DNA of 64,000 bases from Betaproteobacteria bacterium (GTDB lineage Bacteria; Pseudomonadota; Gammaproteobacteria; Burkholderiales; SG8-39), in contig JACPYS010000006.1 of NCBI GenBank assembly GCA_016195915.1, positions 1 through 64,000 on the forward strand, given 5' to 3'. Shown here in pieces: positions 36,501 through 45,222 of the stretch (position 1 is its first letter; every line of letters starts with the position of its first letter). The position numbers and the translations under genes are program-made. The notes under the pieces were generated by a model, which worked only from the letters and a program-made list of their open reading frames with translations, had not been told where the DNA came from and searched no databases.

Positions 36501-36641
36501 GTCAAGGTACTCGAGAAGTTCACGCCGGACACGCTGGTCACGATGACCTTCCGCAAGGCCCACTTTGCATCGGGCCACGACCTCAAGGACTTTGCCCGGA
36601 AGCTGGGAATCGAGTTGCAGCAAGGGGATGTCGAGCAGTGA
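33561..36641 (+). CDS. DUF499-family AAA+ ATPase (defence-island type)
   Basis: The 1026-residue protein has Walker A 'QAMGGGKTH' (residues ~73-81) and Walker B 'PVLILLDEMPPY' (~165-176), followed by the DUF499 helical body. Near residue 850 a chitobiase/FN3-like beta domain occurs ('RYTLDGSEPREGIAYEGPI'). By family it is a large cytoplasmic ATPase found next to DUF1156 methyltransferases and PLD-type helicases. It is the first gene of a chain of overlapping ORFs; its TGA overlaps the GTG of the DUF3780 gene by four bases. It probably powers DNA sensing or processing, but no activity is shown. Confidence 0.88.
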   Translation: MKTVRDACQLQPNALSIKLGDQIEQLDDLIATEGDGAAFFEKTHITQGMQDLISEGIARLAGVSTQAIFHLKQAMGGGKTHLLVGFGLLAKHPGLRKTHCAGMANTSAFQSANIAAFNGRNNPDHFFWGEIAKQLDKGEQFKAFWTSGPKAPDEKDWLKLFEGDKPVLILLDEMPPYFHYLDTQKVGNGTVADIATRAFANLLTAAGKKKNVCVVVSDLAAAYDTGAKLIYRALEDARAELGRQERNITPVDLAANEIYDILRKRLFKSLPDKAEIGDIAEAFGRKLEEAAKSKTANRGAEAIADEVAATYPFHPRLKNVIALFKENEQFKQTRGLIELVSRLLRSVWDRQANDVFLIGPQHFDLSVPEVRDKLTEISGMRDVIAKDLWDAQQSAHAQIIDLQTGKEAATQIGALLLTASLSTAVNAVKGLTREEMVECLISPLREPSDFLAAFEELEKVAWYVHHTPEGRYYFDRQENLTKLLQSLAHDAPENQVDDLIRHRLREMFKPVRKTGYDDVLPLPRLEEVADRVRRGRVLLVVSPDSKIPPEEVQKFFEGLSQKNNLCVLTGDKTAMGSVEKAARQLFAAQKADGRIPKGHPQRDDLERKQQSYEQDFNSTILNLFDKVLFPRHRAGKIDLASKPLDMTRDATKPFNGEEQIEKTLASHPLKLYLDVEKEFGAIRDKAQDLLWPENQDEARWSDVADRYAEQAGMPWLPPKGLDTLKSIACNRGLWEDLGNGYVTKKPKKKRTTAQVIAEPELGDEGKVRLRVNPQNAGPAPRIYYAEEAPVSQSSAQLKDNPYTTNALRVSFLVCDVSGQYETGDPVTWSNKLVLRNELLVNGGKRSVELFVAPKGSIRYTLDGSEPREGIAYEGPIAISDKEVILRAFAEADGIETKSEFRFQAEGKKGVQIDDVKPGRLISRIGRKLDSRGKTFEGLKQAAEKSATFEGIVLTVGQGNQMIGVNIGDIAVDAAFIEALLVKVLEKFTPDTLVTMTFRKAHFASGHDLKDFARKLGIELQQGDVEQ

Positions 36642-37213
36642 GCGAGCGGCCCAGGACCGTCGACTTCGGTGCGCCCGACGCATACGGCGCGCATCTCTTC
36701 CGCGTCGAGATACCGGCCTCACGGAACGAGTCGGTGGTGATCGTTGAGGATTACGGCTATCGTGGCCAGCAGGGCGGCATTCCGCGCGAGGAGGAGCGCG
36801 TCGTTCTCGCACGTCCCGTGTGGTCCGCGATCGCCGATATCGCCCGCCGCGAATTCAACGATCGCCTCAAGGCCGCGAATGTTCTGACCGGCCGCTGGCA
36901 CACCGGCATCAACCTGGTGGACCGGCTACTCGGCAAGGAACTGTGCGTGCTGGCGTGGGCGGCCGAGACGGCCAACGGAGAGCAGCTTCCGGTCATTTGT
37001 AGCAAGTGGGCTGCCTTGCGTCCCGAGGAGCGTTGGTGGCTTTTTTCGGTGACGGTTGCCGAGGCCGGCTTGCCTGAGGACAGGCAGCGCGGCTGGCGGC
37101 GCGCATTGTTCCTCGCGCTTTCCGACGGCGAGAAGCCCGTGTCGCGCAAGCGGCGACCGCGCCCCGTCGAGCAGGACCTGTTCAAGCTGCCGTTGTTCGA
37201 GGATTCTGAGTGA
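36638..37213 (+). CDS. DUF3780 protein
   Basis: The 191-residue protein ('RTVDFGAPDAYGAHLFRVEI', 'RWHTGINLVDRLLGKELCVL') matches DUF3780, a small family nearly always placed between DUF499 and DUF1156 genes. It has no recognisable catalytic motif and a basic, proline-containing tail. Both ends overlap its neighbours by four bases (GTGA), implying coupled translation and a fixed stoichiometry in a shared complex. Confidence 0.82.
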   Translation: MSERPRTVDFGAPDAYGAHLFRVEIPASRNESVVIVEDYGYRGQQGGIPREEERVVLARPVWSAIADIARREFNDRLKAANVLTGRWHTGINLVDRLLGKELCVLAWAAETANGEQLPVICSKWAALRPEERWWLFSVTVAEAGLPEDRQRGWRRALFLALSDGEKPVSRKRRPRPVEQDLFKLPLFEDSE

Positions 37214-40200
37214 GCGCGGCGGTCACGCCGTTCGCGTTGAAGGATGCGCCCGCGCTCATCGAGCGGCTGCTGCCGGTGCAAAAGCTTTCGGCCGAGTCCT
37301 ATAAGGAGCAGATGGCAGGTAGCGCGAAGACACTGACGGCGCTCGGCACCTACTGGAAGGGCCGCAAGCCACTTATCCTCAATAAGGCCTGCATCCTCGG
37401 CTGCCTGCTGCCCGCCACCGATGACCCGGCGCGCGACCTGGCAATCTTCGAGAAGCTAATGGCCATGGACGACGAGTCTTTCGCTGTACGCTGGAAGCGT
37501 CGCCCCAAGCCGCAGGAGATTCTCGGGACGCTTTCCATCGCGTGCATCACCGATTACTTCACTGTGGAACCTGAGGGCGTCCTGCCGTCTTCCACGCCGG
37601 TGGACTTGTCGGTGCCGGAGTACGATGCGGTGAAGGTCGCCTGGCGCGCGGACATCACCGAACTGGAGCGCCGTCGCCTCGAAGCGCAAATGCTTCCTCG
37701 CGCACCATACCGCGAGCGCGTGGATCAGGCGCAGCGACCCGAGGAAGTCCTGAACATCGTCCACGACCACATCTGGGATGCTGTCAACGGCCACTTGGGC
37801 ACCAATGCCCGATCGTTCCCGGAACTCATCGAACAACTTGGCCTCATGCGCTACGGCCACCGGCCGCGCATGGCCGATACCTTTTGCGGCTCCGGGCAGA
37901 TTCCATTCGAGGCGGTGCGACTTGGCTGCGACGTCTATGCCTCCGACCTCAACCCGGTGGCGTGCATGCTCACGTGGGGTGCCTTCAACATCGTCGGCGG
38001 CTCAGCGGAGACCCGTCAGAAGCTAGCGCAGGATCAGCAGGAACTCGTGCGCCGGGTGCAGGCGGAGATCGACGATCTTGGGGTCGAGAGGGACGACAAA
38101 GGCTGGCGCACCAAGGTGTTTCTCTACTGCGTGGAAGTCCGTTGCCCGCAGAGTGGGTGGATAGTGCCGCTTATACCGACCTTTATCGTCAGCAAGGGCT
38201 ACGGCGTGATTGCCGAACTGGTGCCGGATGCCAAGCATAAGCGCTACGACATCGTCATTCGCACTGGCCTAACGCGGGATCAATTTGAGGCAGCCACGCA
38301 AGGCACTCTGCGCTCTGACGGGAGAGGGCAAGACCCGTATCTGATTCACACTGTCGATGGCACAGAATATCGCACGAAGATCTCGACGTTGCGTGGCGAT
38401 TACCGCAAGGATGACGGCAAGAACGGCAATCGCCTGCGGTTGTGGGAGAAGCGCGACTTCAAACCTCGGCCGGACGATATCTTCCAGGAGCGCCTCTACT
38501 GCGTGCAGTGGATGCGGCCTAAGAAGAGTGGAAAGCTCTTCGACTACGAGTTTCGCGCCGTCACCCCCGAGGACTTGAAACGCGAGCGCATCGTCGACGA
38601 ATTCATCGCCCACCACTTCCCTGATTGGCAGGCCAATGGTTGGGTGCCGGACATGCGCATAGAGCCCGGCGCTGAGACCACGCGACTATTCCGTGAACGC
38701 GGCTGGACGCACTGGCACCACCTATGGAATCCGCGGCAGCTAATGTCACTTGGCATCATTCGCAAGAACATACCTAGCGCAGCGCTCGCAGTGATTTTCG
38801 GTGGCGTCTTGGATCATTCGAGCAAGCTCGGTGGGTGGACTACCTCTAGCGCAAGAATTTCCAAAGACGGACTGGATAGACAGATAGGTGGTGCGCAGAA
38901 TGTCACCACACACGTGTTCTACAACCAAGCACTGAATACCCTTTTTGCCTATGGATGCCGCTCAACAGTCGATCTGTTTGAAGTGTTGAAGAAGAAGATC
39001 AAGCACTTTCCAGTTAGCTGTAAATCAGAAGTGACCGCTACCAATGCATCTGACGTGCAATGCATCAGCGACATATACATCACCGACCCGCCCTACGGCG
39101 ACGCGGTGAAATATGAGGAGATCCTCGACTTCTTCATCGCCTGGCTTCGCAAGAACCCGCCTCCCGAGTTCGCGGACTGGGTCTGGGACAGCCGCCGCTC
39201 TCTTGCCATCAAGGGTGAAGATGAGGATTTTCGGCGAGGCATGGTAGCGGCCTATAAGCGAATGACCGAGTGCATGCCCGACAACGGCATCCAGGTCATC
39301 ATGTTCACGCACCAGTCCGGATCCATCTGGGCGGACATGGCCAACATCGTTTGGGCATCAGGACTGCAGGTCACAGCCGCGTGGTACGTCGTTACCGAAA
39401 CCGAAAGTGCGCTGCGTGAGGGAAGTAACGTGAAGGGCACTGTGCTGCTCGTGCTTCGTAAGCGGATGGGTCTGCACAAGACCACTCGCGACGACCTCGC
39501 GTGGGAAATCCAAGAAGAGGTCCGGAATCAGGTGGATTCTTTGGCGGGCCTCAATCAGGAGGCGAAGGGACTCTACCGCGACGAGAATGTCTTTGAGGAT
39601 GCCGACATCCAAATGGCCGGCTACGCAGCGGCGCTACGCGTGCTTACCCGCTATGCCGTGATCGACGGCCGGGACATGACAGCCGAGGCGATCCGCCCGC
39701 GCGTGAAGGGCGAGACCACCTTCGTGGACGGTCTTATCGTGTTCGCCGTGGACACCGCCAACCAGTGCCTCGTCCCGCAAGGCATTCCCCAGGTGCACTG
39801 GGACAAGCTCAGGGGCGCGGAGCGCTTCTACCTCAAGCTGCTCGATATGGAAGCTCGCGGCGCGAAGACGCTCGATAACTACCAGAACTTCGCCAAGGCC
39901 TTCAAGGTGCGCGATTTCAAGCCCCTATTGGCCAGCCAGAAAGCAAACGACGCGCGTCTGAAGAGCGCGGTCGAGTTCGGCCGCACCGAGATAAGCGAAG
40001 GATCGGAACTGCACGAGTCCGTGCTGCGCGCCGTGCTCTACGCGATGATGGAGCTGGTGAATAACGTGGACGGCAGCGAGGTGCTGGCCCACCTCATCCT
40101 CAACATCCCCGATTACTACAACGACATGACTCGGCGCACTCTCGCGGTGGAACTGGCCGACTACCTCGCGCGGCGGCTGGTCGACCTGCGCCCCGACGAG

Positions 40201-40254
40201 GCGAGCGCAGCGCGAGTGCTGTGCGAGTTGGTGAAGAACCAACGGTTGGGGTGA
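37210..40254 (+). CDS. DUF1156 adenine-specific DNA methyltransferase
   Basis: The 1014-residue protein has SAM-binding motif I 'ADTFCGSGQIPFEAVRLGCD' (residues ~220-240) and the catalytic adenine-methylase motif 'DPPYGDAVKYEE' (~625-636). Between them lies a ~390-residue segment that should hold the target-recognition part, with cysteines in 'YCVEVRCPQSGW'. By family it would mark host DNA at N6-adenine. The last ~120 bases of coding DNA before the DPPY block are much poorer in GC than the rest of the gene. It starts with a GTG overlapping the DUF3780 stop. Confidence 0.9.
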   Translation: MSAAVTPFALKDAPALIERLLPVQKLSAESYKEQMAGSAKTLTALGTYWKGRKPLILNKACILGCLLPATDDPARDLAIFEKLMAMDDESFAVRWKRRPKPQEILGTLSIACITDYFTVEPEGVLPSSTPVDLSVPEYDAVKVAWRADITELERRRLEAQMLPRAPYRERVDQAQRPEEVLNIVHDHIWDAVNGHLGTNARSFPELIEQLGLMRYGHRPRMADTFCGSGQIPFEAVRLGCDVYASDLNPVACMLTWGAFNIVGGSAETRQKLAQDQQELVRRVQAEIDDLGVERDDKGWRTKVFLYCVEVRCPQSGWIVPLIPTFIVSKGYGVIAELVPDAKHKRYDIVIRTGLTRDQFEAATQGTLRSDGRGQDPYLIHTVDGTEYRTKISTLRGDYRKDDGKNGNRLRLWEKRDFKPRPDDIFQERLYCVQWMRPKKSGKLFDYEFRAVTPEDLKRERIVDEFIAHHFPDWQANGWVPDMRIEPGAETTRLFRERGWTHWHHLWNPRQLMSLGIIRKNIPSAALAVIFGGVLDHSSKLGGWTTSSARISKDGLDRQIGGAQNVTTHVFYNQALNTLFAYGCRSTVDLFEVLKKKIKHFPVSCKSEVTATNASDVQCISDIYITDPPYGDAVKYEEILDFFIAWLRKNPPPEFADWVWDSRRSLAIKGEDEDFRRGMVAAYKRMTECMPDNGIQVIMFTHQSGSIWADMANIVWASGLQVTAAWYVVTETESALREGSNVKGTVLLVLRKRMGLHKTTRDDLAWEIQEEVRNQVDSLAGLNQEAKGLYRDENVFEDADIQMAGYAAALRVLTRYAVIDGRDMTAEAIRPRVKGETTFVDGLIVFAVDTANQCLVPQGIPQVHWDKLRGAERFYLKLLDMEARGAKTLDNYQNFAKAFKVRDFKPLLASQKANDARLKSAVEFGRTEISEGSELHESVLRAVLYAMMELVNNVDGSEVLAHLILNIPDYYNDMTRRTLAVELADYLARRLVDLRPDEASAARVLCELVKNQRLG

Positions 40255-40270
40255 GGAGCGGGAACCGAAC

Positions 40271-41746
40271 GTGGCCACTACGTCCATCTTCGTCAGTAGC
40301 GTGCAGAAGGAACTGGCCGAGGAACGCCGCGCGGTCAAGGCGTTCGTGGAAGGCGACGCGCTCCTGCGGCGATTCTTCACGGCTTTCCTGTTCGAGGACC
40401 TGCCCGCCGCCGACCGCCGGGCTGACGAGGTGTATCTGGAGGAAGTCGGGCGCTGCGCGATCTATGTGGGTTTGTTCGGCAACGACTACGGCTACGAAGA
40501 CAAGGACGGCGTGTCGCCCACGGAACGTGAGTTCGATCGCGCTACCGAGCGCGGCAAGCCGCGGTTCGTTTTCGTCAAAGGTGCGGACGACAAGGCACGC
40601 CACCCGAAGATGGAAGCTCTGGTCGGCAAAGCGGGTGCGCAGCTTATCCGGCGGCGTTTCTCAGGCGTCTCCGAGCTGACTGGTGCGCTCTATGCAAGCC
40701 TCGTTGAGCATCTGGAACGCACCGGCTGGTTGCGAACCAAACCATTCGATGCTGCCGCTTGCCCGGGCGCATCGCTCGAGGATCTCGCCACCGAGAAACT
40801 GGATCTGTTCCTGTCGCGCGCCCAGTCGCAGCGGGGCTATCCACTGGGACCCGGTACTCCCGTAGAGACGGCTCTGGCACATCTCAATCTGCTCGACGCT
40901 CGACAGCCCAGTCATGCCGCCATGCTTCTTTTCGGCCGTCAGCCGCAGCGGTTTCTGCTTACCTCCGAAGTCAAGTGCATGCACTTCCACGGGTTGGAGG
41001 TCCGCAAGCCGATTCCCTCGTACCATATTTACAAGGGCACGGTGTTCGAACTCGTGGACCAAGCCCTGGACTTCGTCATGTCTAAGATAGACCGCAGGGT
41101 CGGCACGCGGGCGCTTGGTCCGCAGGCGCCGGTCGAATACGAACTGCCCCCAGAGGCTGTCGCGGAGGCCATCGTCAATGCGGTGACGCACCGCGACTAC
41201 GCCAGCAATGCCAGCGTGCAGGTCATGCTCTTTTCCGATCGGCTTGAGATCTGGAATCCGGGCGAGCTGCCGTCTGTGCTGACGCTGGACGAACTGCGCC
41301 GGCCCCACGCCTCCATTCCGCGCAACCCCCTCATTGCCGAGCCGATGTTCCTGGCCAAGTATTCTGAAAAGGCCGGCAGCGGCATTCTGGAAATGATCGC
41401 ACGGTGCCGCGAGGCAGGGCTGTCGGCACCTGAGTTCCGGCAGAGCGGCGGGCAGTTCATCCAGACCCTTGGACGGGCGCCGTCCGAGGCTACCCCGGAA
41501 GTCACCCCGGAAGTCACCCCGGAAGTCACCCCGGAAGTTCGCCTGGTCCGGGTGCTGGTCGGAGAAATGACCCGGCAGCAACTTCAGCGAGCGCTCGGAC
41601 TGAGGGATGACGAGCACTTCAGAAAGGCTTATCTGCAACCCGCCCTAGATGCGGGGCTGATTGAAATGACGATTTCAGACAGGCCTCGAAGCAGCCGGCA
41701 GAAGTATCGGCTCACTGCACAAGGGGACAAAAAGGGACGAACATGA
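40271..41746 (+). CDS. DUF4062 and GHKL-type ATP-binding (RecG-like C-terminal) protein
   Basis: The 491-residue protein starts at GTG. The N-terminal ~130 residues match DUF4062 ('SIFVSSVQKELAEERRAV', 'IYVGLFGNDYGYEDKDGVSP'), a nucleotide-binding, TIR/SIR-like sensor-type fold. The middle is the AlbA/HATPase_c_4 region ('IVNAVTHRDYASNASVQVML', 'EIWNPGELPSVLTLDEL'), followed by a TPEV repeat linker and a winged-helix tail. Such proteins are often defence or transcription-related. It lies between the methyltransferase and helicase genes, 16 bases after the former. Confidence 0.82.
   Translation: MATTSIFVSSVQKELAEERRAVKAFVEGDALLRRFFTAFLFEDLPAADRRADEVYLEEVGRCAIYVGLFGNDYGYEDKDGVSPTEREFDRATERGKPRFVFVKGADDKARHPKMEALVGKAGAQLIRRRFSGVSELTGALYASLVEHLERTGWLRTKPFDAAACPGASLEDLATEKLDLFLSRAQSQRGYPLGPGTPVETALAHLNLLDARQPSHAAMLLFGRQPQRFLLTSEVKCMHFHGLEVRKPIPSYHIYKGTVFELVDQALDFVMSKIDRRVGTRALGPQAPVEYELPPEAVAEAIVNAVTHRDYASNASVQVMLFSDRLEIWNPGELPSVLTLDELRRPHASIPRNPLIAEPMFLAKYSEKAGSGILEMIARCREAGLSAPEFRQSGGQFIQTLGRAPSEATPEVTPEVTPEVTPEVRLVRVLVGEMTRQQLQRALGLRDDEHFRKAYLQPALDAGLIEMTISDRPRSSRQKYRLTAQGDKKGRT
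41492..41539 (+). repeat. four tandem 12-base units encoding (TPEV)4
   Basis: The unit ACCCCGGAAGTC is repeated four times, the last with one change. It codes for a Thr-Pro-Glu-Val linker between the ATP-binding and winged-helix parts of the DUF4062 protein. Copy number can change without a frameshift. Confidence 0.9.
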
Positions 41747-42105
41747 TCAAGAAAGCCGACGGAGGGGCAGCCTATGTGGTGGCAATTAAATGGCTCATGA
41801 ATGGCTCAAACGGCTCGGCGGCGCAGAACCGCGGAGATGGCTTAAACGGTTCCGCCACGGCTAACGGAGCACGAGGCGACGGGCATACCAAAGAGGGCCG
41901 CAAAGCCGGCCACAAAGACATCGGGCGGGAAATGAACCACATCCGCCGCTACTCCTTGCGCCGCCAGTGCCTCGATCAAGCCTTCTACGGGACATTTATG
42001 GGACATATGAGACAGACGCGGGAACAACCCCTGTGCGCCGCAAACCCGCCGGTCCTGCAAGCAAGGCACAATGAAGGGGACAAGAAGGGGACAAAGGGGA
42101 CATGA
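41743..42105 (+). CDS. scar ORF containing a degenerate copy of the helicase N-terminus
   Basis: The 120-residue ORF overlaps both neighbours (ATGA type) but has an odd composition ('NGSNGSAAQNRGDGLNGSAT'). From residue 64 it reads 'MNHIRRYSLRRQCLDQAF', an altered version of the helicase start 'MSEIQRFSSRRQRLDHAF'. Its own end, 'EGDKKGTKGT', resembles the end of the preceding DUF4062 protein ('QGDKKGRT'). It is best seen as the product of a local duplication; whether it is translated is unclear. Confidence 0.45.
   Translation: MIKKADGGAAYVVAIKWLMNGSNGSAAQNRGDGLNGSATANGARGDGHTKEGRKAGHKDIGREMNHIRRYSLRRQCLDQAFYGTFMGHMRQTREQPLCAANPPVLQARHNEGDKKGTKGT
41932..41988 (+). repeat. diverged direct repeat of the helicase 5' end (copy 2 at 42102-42158)
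   Basis: Hand alignment of 57 bases gives 45 identities (79%) between 41932-41988 and the first 57 bases of the PLD-SNF2 gene. Both begin with ATG and keep the same frame. Confidence 0.8.
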
Positions 42106-44813
42106 GCGAGATCCAGCGCTTCTCCTCGCGCCGCCAGCGCCTCGACCACGCCTTCCTCAGCGTGAGGTTGAAGGGGGCGAAGTCCTATAGGCGTATCGCC
42201 GGCTACTTCCGCAGTTCAATCTTCGAGCTCGTCGGCGAAGAGATCGCCGCGATCCCCAAGGTACAAATCGTCTGCAACAGCGAGTTGGACGCAGCCGATG
42301 TGGCCGTCTCGAAGCACGTCCGCGAGACCGCGTTGAAGGAGCGCTGGAACGAAGCGCCGTCGGAGGTTGAAGCGCTGCTCCACCGGGAGCGCTATCGCCG
42401 GCTGCATGAGTTGCTGACCAGCGGCCGGGTCGAGATCCGCGTGGTGCCGAAGGACCGCGTCTTCATCCACGGCAAGGCCGGCGTCATCGAAGCGGCCGAC
42501 GGATCGAAGACCTGTTTCCTCGGTTCGATCAACGAAACCAGGAGCGCCTTTGCGCAGAATTACGAAATCCTCTGGGAGGACCCTTCGCCGGAAGGCGTCG
42601 CTTGGGTCGAAGAGGAGTTCGATGCGCTCTGGAAGGACGCCTATCCGCTGCCCGACGCCATCGTCGAGGAGATCAAGCGGGTCGCCGATCGCGTCGAGAT
42701 CCGCTTCGAGGACGCGAAGACCGGGGAACTGCCCGCGGCGGCGCTCGCCGAGAGCCCAATCTATCGCGGTGGAGAACAGCTCCAGCCATGGCAGCGCTCA
42801 TTCGTGACGATGTTCCTCCAGCATCGCGAAACATACGGCAAGGCGCGCCTGCTGCTTGCTGATGAAGTTGGCGTCGGCAAGACGCTGTCGCTTGGGGCGA
42901 GCGCGATGATCTCGGTCCTGCTGGACGACGGTCCGGTGCTGATCCTCTGCCCGTCGACCCTCACGCTGCAGTGGCAGGTGGAACTCACTGACAAGCTCGG
43001 CATCCCGAGCGCGGTCTGGTCGTCCGCCAAGAAAGAGTGGCTCGATCCGAAGGGCCACGTCATCAAAACGCGCGGGCCCGAGGACATCGCCCGCTGCCCG
43101 TTTCGCGTTGCCATTGTGTCTACCGGATTGATCGTCCACAATTCCGAGGAACGCCAGCACCTTCTCGAACGCAAGTACGGGACGGTGGTCCTCGACGAGG
43201 CGCACAAGGCGCGGCGGCACGGTGGGCTGGGAGAAAAGAAGGACGAGCCGAACAACCTGCTCGACTTCATGTTTCGAATCGGGGCGCGCACCAGGAACTT
43301 GCTGCTCGGAACGGGGACGCCGATCCAGACCGAGGTCCGCGAGTTGTGGGACTTGCTTTGCATCCTGAATTCCGGTGCGGAGTTTGTGCTCGGGCGGGAG
43401 CCGTTTGCACGCTGGGCGGCCTGGGAGAAAGCGCTGCCCGTAGTGAAAGGTGATGGGATACCGGCGGATGAACGGGACGCCTGGGAGTGGCTGCGCAATC
43501 CTCTCCCGCCCGGGAGCGACGATGTGCTGTTCGCAACGCTGCGCTTGCAGCTCGGGCTGGCCGACCAGGCCTTCTTCACGGATCGCGGCTTCGGTTCGCT
43601 GGGATTCCTGGAACAGCAGGCGCTCGGACAGGCTCTGGCGCCCGGATTCCTGCGGGAGCACAACCCGATCGTTCGGCACACCGTGCTGCGCCGCCGGCAA
43701 ACGTTGGAAGACGCCGGATTGCTGGAGAAGGTCGCCGTGGATATCCATCCCGACCCGGATGCGCCAGCTACTGCATACACGGGTGTCGGATTCAGCGGCT
43801 TGGGCCTGCGGACGAATCATCCCTTTGATCTCGCCTATCAGGCGGCGGAAGCGTTCACATCGGCGTTGAAAAAGCGCACGAAGGCGGCCGGGTTCATGAA
43901 GACGTTGCTCCTGCAACGCATCTGTTCGAGCTTCGCATCCGGGCGAGCCACCGCCGAGAAAATGCTTCGCCGGGAAGTTCTTGAGGACGAGGAACAGGCG
44001 AAACTGATCGAAGAGGCGCTCAGTGCGCTCACGCCTGATGAGGCAGGATACCTTCGCACCATCGTCGAGGAACTTTCCCGCCCGGAAGCTCGCGACCCGA
44101 AGCTCGCCGCCGTGCGGTACTTCCTCACAGGGCGTCGCACCGAGGGCAAAACGTGGCTCGAGCACGGCTGCATCGTTTTCAGCCAGTACTACGACACGGC
44201 GTATTTCGTCGGTGCGGAACTCGCGAAACTGTTGCCGGGCGAAGCCGTGGGCGTCTACGCAGGCGCGGGCAAGAGCGGCCTCTTCCGCGGTAACGACTTC
44301 GCCTCGATCGAGCGTGAGGACATCAAGGCGGCAGTCAAGAAACACGAGATCCGTCTCCTTGTGGCGACGGATGCAGCATGTGAGGGCCTGAACCTGCAGA
44401 CCCTCGGTACACTCATCAACGTCGATTTACCCTGGAACCCGTCAAGGCTGGAACAGCGGCTCGGCCGGATCAAGCGATTCGGACAGGCGCGGCGGACGGT
44501 GGACATGCTGAATCTCGTCTATCACGAAACCCAGGACGAAAAGGTTTACCAGGTTCTTTCGCGCCGGATGAAGGACCGCTACGACATCTTCGGTGGGCTA
44601 CCGGACACCATCGAGGACGAATGGATCGAGACAATTGAGACGCTCGAGGAGATGATGGACGAGTACATCCATCTTCGAAAGCGGGCACGGGACGTGTTTG
44701 AGATGCGGTATCAGGAAACCATCGACCCCGACAAGGATCGCTGGGAGTTGTGTTCCAGGGTGCTCGCGCGCAGAGACGTTGTCGATCGGCTATCGGTACC
44801 GTGGAGTGGTTAG
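42102..44813 (+). CDS. PLD-nuclease-like and SNF2-type helicase protein
   Basis: The 903-residue protein begins with a phospholipase D-like domain ('RVFIHGKAGVIEAADGSKT', an HxK motif at ~121, with 'FLGSINETRSAF'). A superfamily 2 SNF2-type helicase follows: Walker A 'LLADEVGVGKTLSLGA' (~250-265), DEAH 'VVLDEAHKAR' (~361), motif VI 'QRLGRIKRFGQ' (~786). It would translocate on and possibly cut DNA. With the DUF1156 methylase and DUF499 ATPase it forms a likely DNA-modification-based defence system. The start overlaps the preceding ORF by four bases. Confidence 0.9.
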   Translation: MSEIQRFSSRRQRLDHAFLSVRLKGAKSYRRIAGYFRSSIFELVGEEIAAIPKVQIVCNSELDAADVAVSKHVRETALKERWNEAPSEVEALLHRERYRRLHELLTSGRVEIRVVPKDRVFIHGKAGVIEAADGSKTCFLGSINETRSAFAQNYEILWEDPSPEGVAWVEEEFDALWKDAYPLPDAIVEEIKRVADRVEIRFEDAKTGELPAAALAESPIYRGGEQLQPWQRSFVTMFLQHRETYGKARLLLADEVGVGKTLSLGASAMISVLLDDGPVLILCPSTLTLQWQVELTDKLGIPSAVWSSAKKEWLDPKGHVIKTRGPEDIARCPFRVAIVSTGLIVHNSEERQHLLERKYGTVVLDEAHKARRHGGLGEKKDEPNNLLDFMFRIGARTRNLLLGTGTPIQTEVRELWDLLCILNSGAEFVLGREPFARWAAWEKALPVVKGDGIPADERDAWEWLRNPLPPGSDDVLFATLRLQLGLADQAFFTDRGFGSLGFLEQQALGQALAPGFLREHNPIVRHTVLRRRQTLEDAGLLEKVAVDIHPDPDAPATAYTGVGFSGLGLRTNHPFDLAYQAAEAFTSALKKRTKAAGFMKTLLLQRICSSFASGRATAEKMLRREVLEDEEQAKLIEEALSALTPDEAGYLRTIVEELSRPEARDPKLAAVRYFLTGRRTEGKTWLEHGCIVFSQYYDTAYFVGAELAKLLPGEAVGVYAGAGKSGLFRGNDFASIEREDIKAAVKKHEIRLLVATDAACEGLNLQTLGTLINVDLPWNPSRLEQRLGRIKRFGQARRTVDMLNLVYHETQDEKVYQVLSRRMKDRYDIFGGLPDTIEDEWIETIETLEEMMDEYIHLRKRARDVFEMRYQETIDPDKDRWELCSRVLARRDVVDRLSVPWSG

Positions 44814-44841
44814 GATCCCATGAAATCAAGAGAAAGCCGTG

Positions 44842-45222
44842 ATGGCGCAGCCTGACGAAATCGATGACGCGGAGCGCTGGGTGGTCGAATCCACTTTGCG
44901 CGAGCGCTACGGTCACCGCGTCGCGACGCAGCTCGCGGACACTGAACTGCGCGTCCAGCCCGATGACGAAACCCTTACGGCCTGCCCGACGCTGTATTGG
45001 GAGGAACGCGGTGCGGCGTTCGTCATAGTGAAGGTTGCGGACGGCCGCTGGCGCGCGATGTTCTTTTATCCGCAGGACGCGATCGAGGAACAGTTCGGCG
45101 CGGGCAGGCCAGAGTATGACGACCTGCTCGATTGCATCACCTCGGTGCTGCGAGCGCAGGCCGATCATGAGAAGGAGCGTCTTGGCGCTTGCTCCGGTAC
45201 CACCGGGAGCGACCTCGCATGA
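44842..45222 (+). CDS. hypothetical protein, last part of island operon
   Basis: The 126-residue soluble acidic protein reads 'EIDDAERWVVESTLRERYGH' and 'WRAMFFYPQDAIEEQF'. I do not recognise a family. GTG at 44839 is an equally good start. It lies 28 bases after the helicase gene and overlaps the next ORF by four bases, so it belongs to the same transcript. Confidence 0.6.
   Translation: MAQPDEIDDAERWVVESTLRERYGHRVATQLADTELRVQPDDETLTACPTLYWEERGAAFVIVKVADGRWRAMFFYPQDAIEEQFGAGRPEYDDLLDCITSVLRAQADHEKERLGACSGTTGSDLA

Noticed and set aside
42798-44345. 515-residue minus-strand ORF inside the helicase gene
   Set aside because: Shadow of the PLD-SNF2 gene, which has complete helicase motifs.
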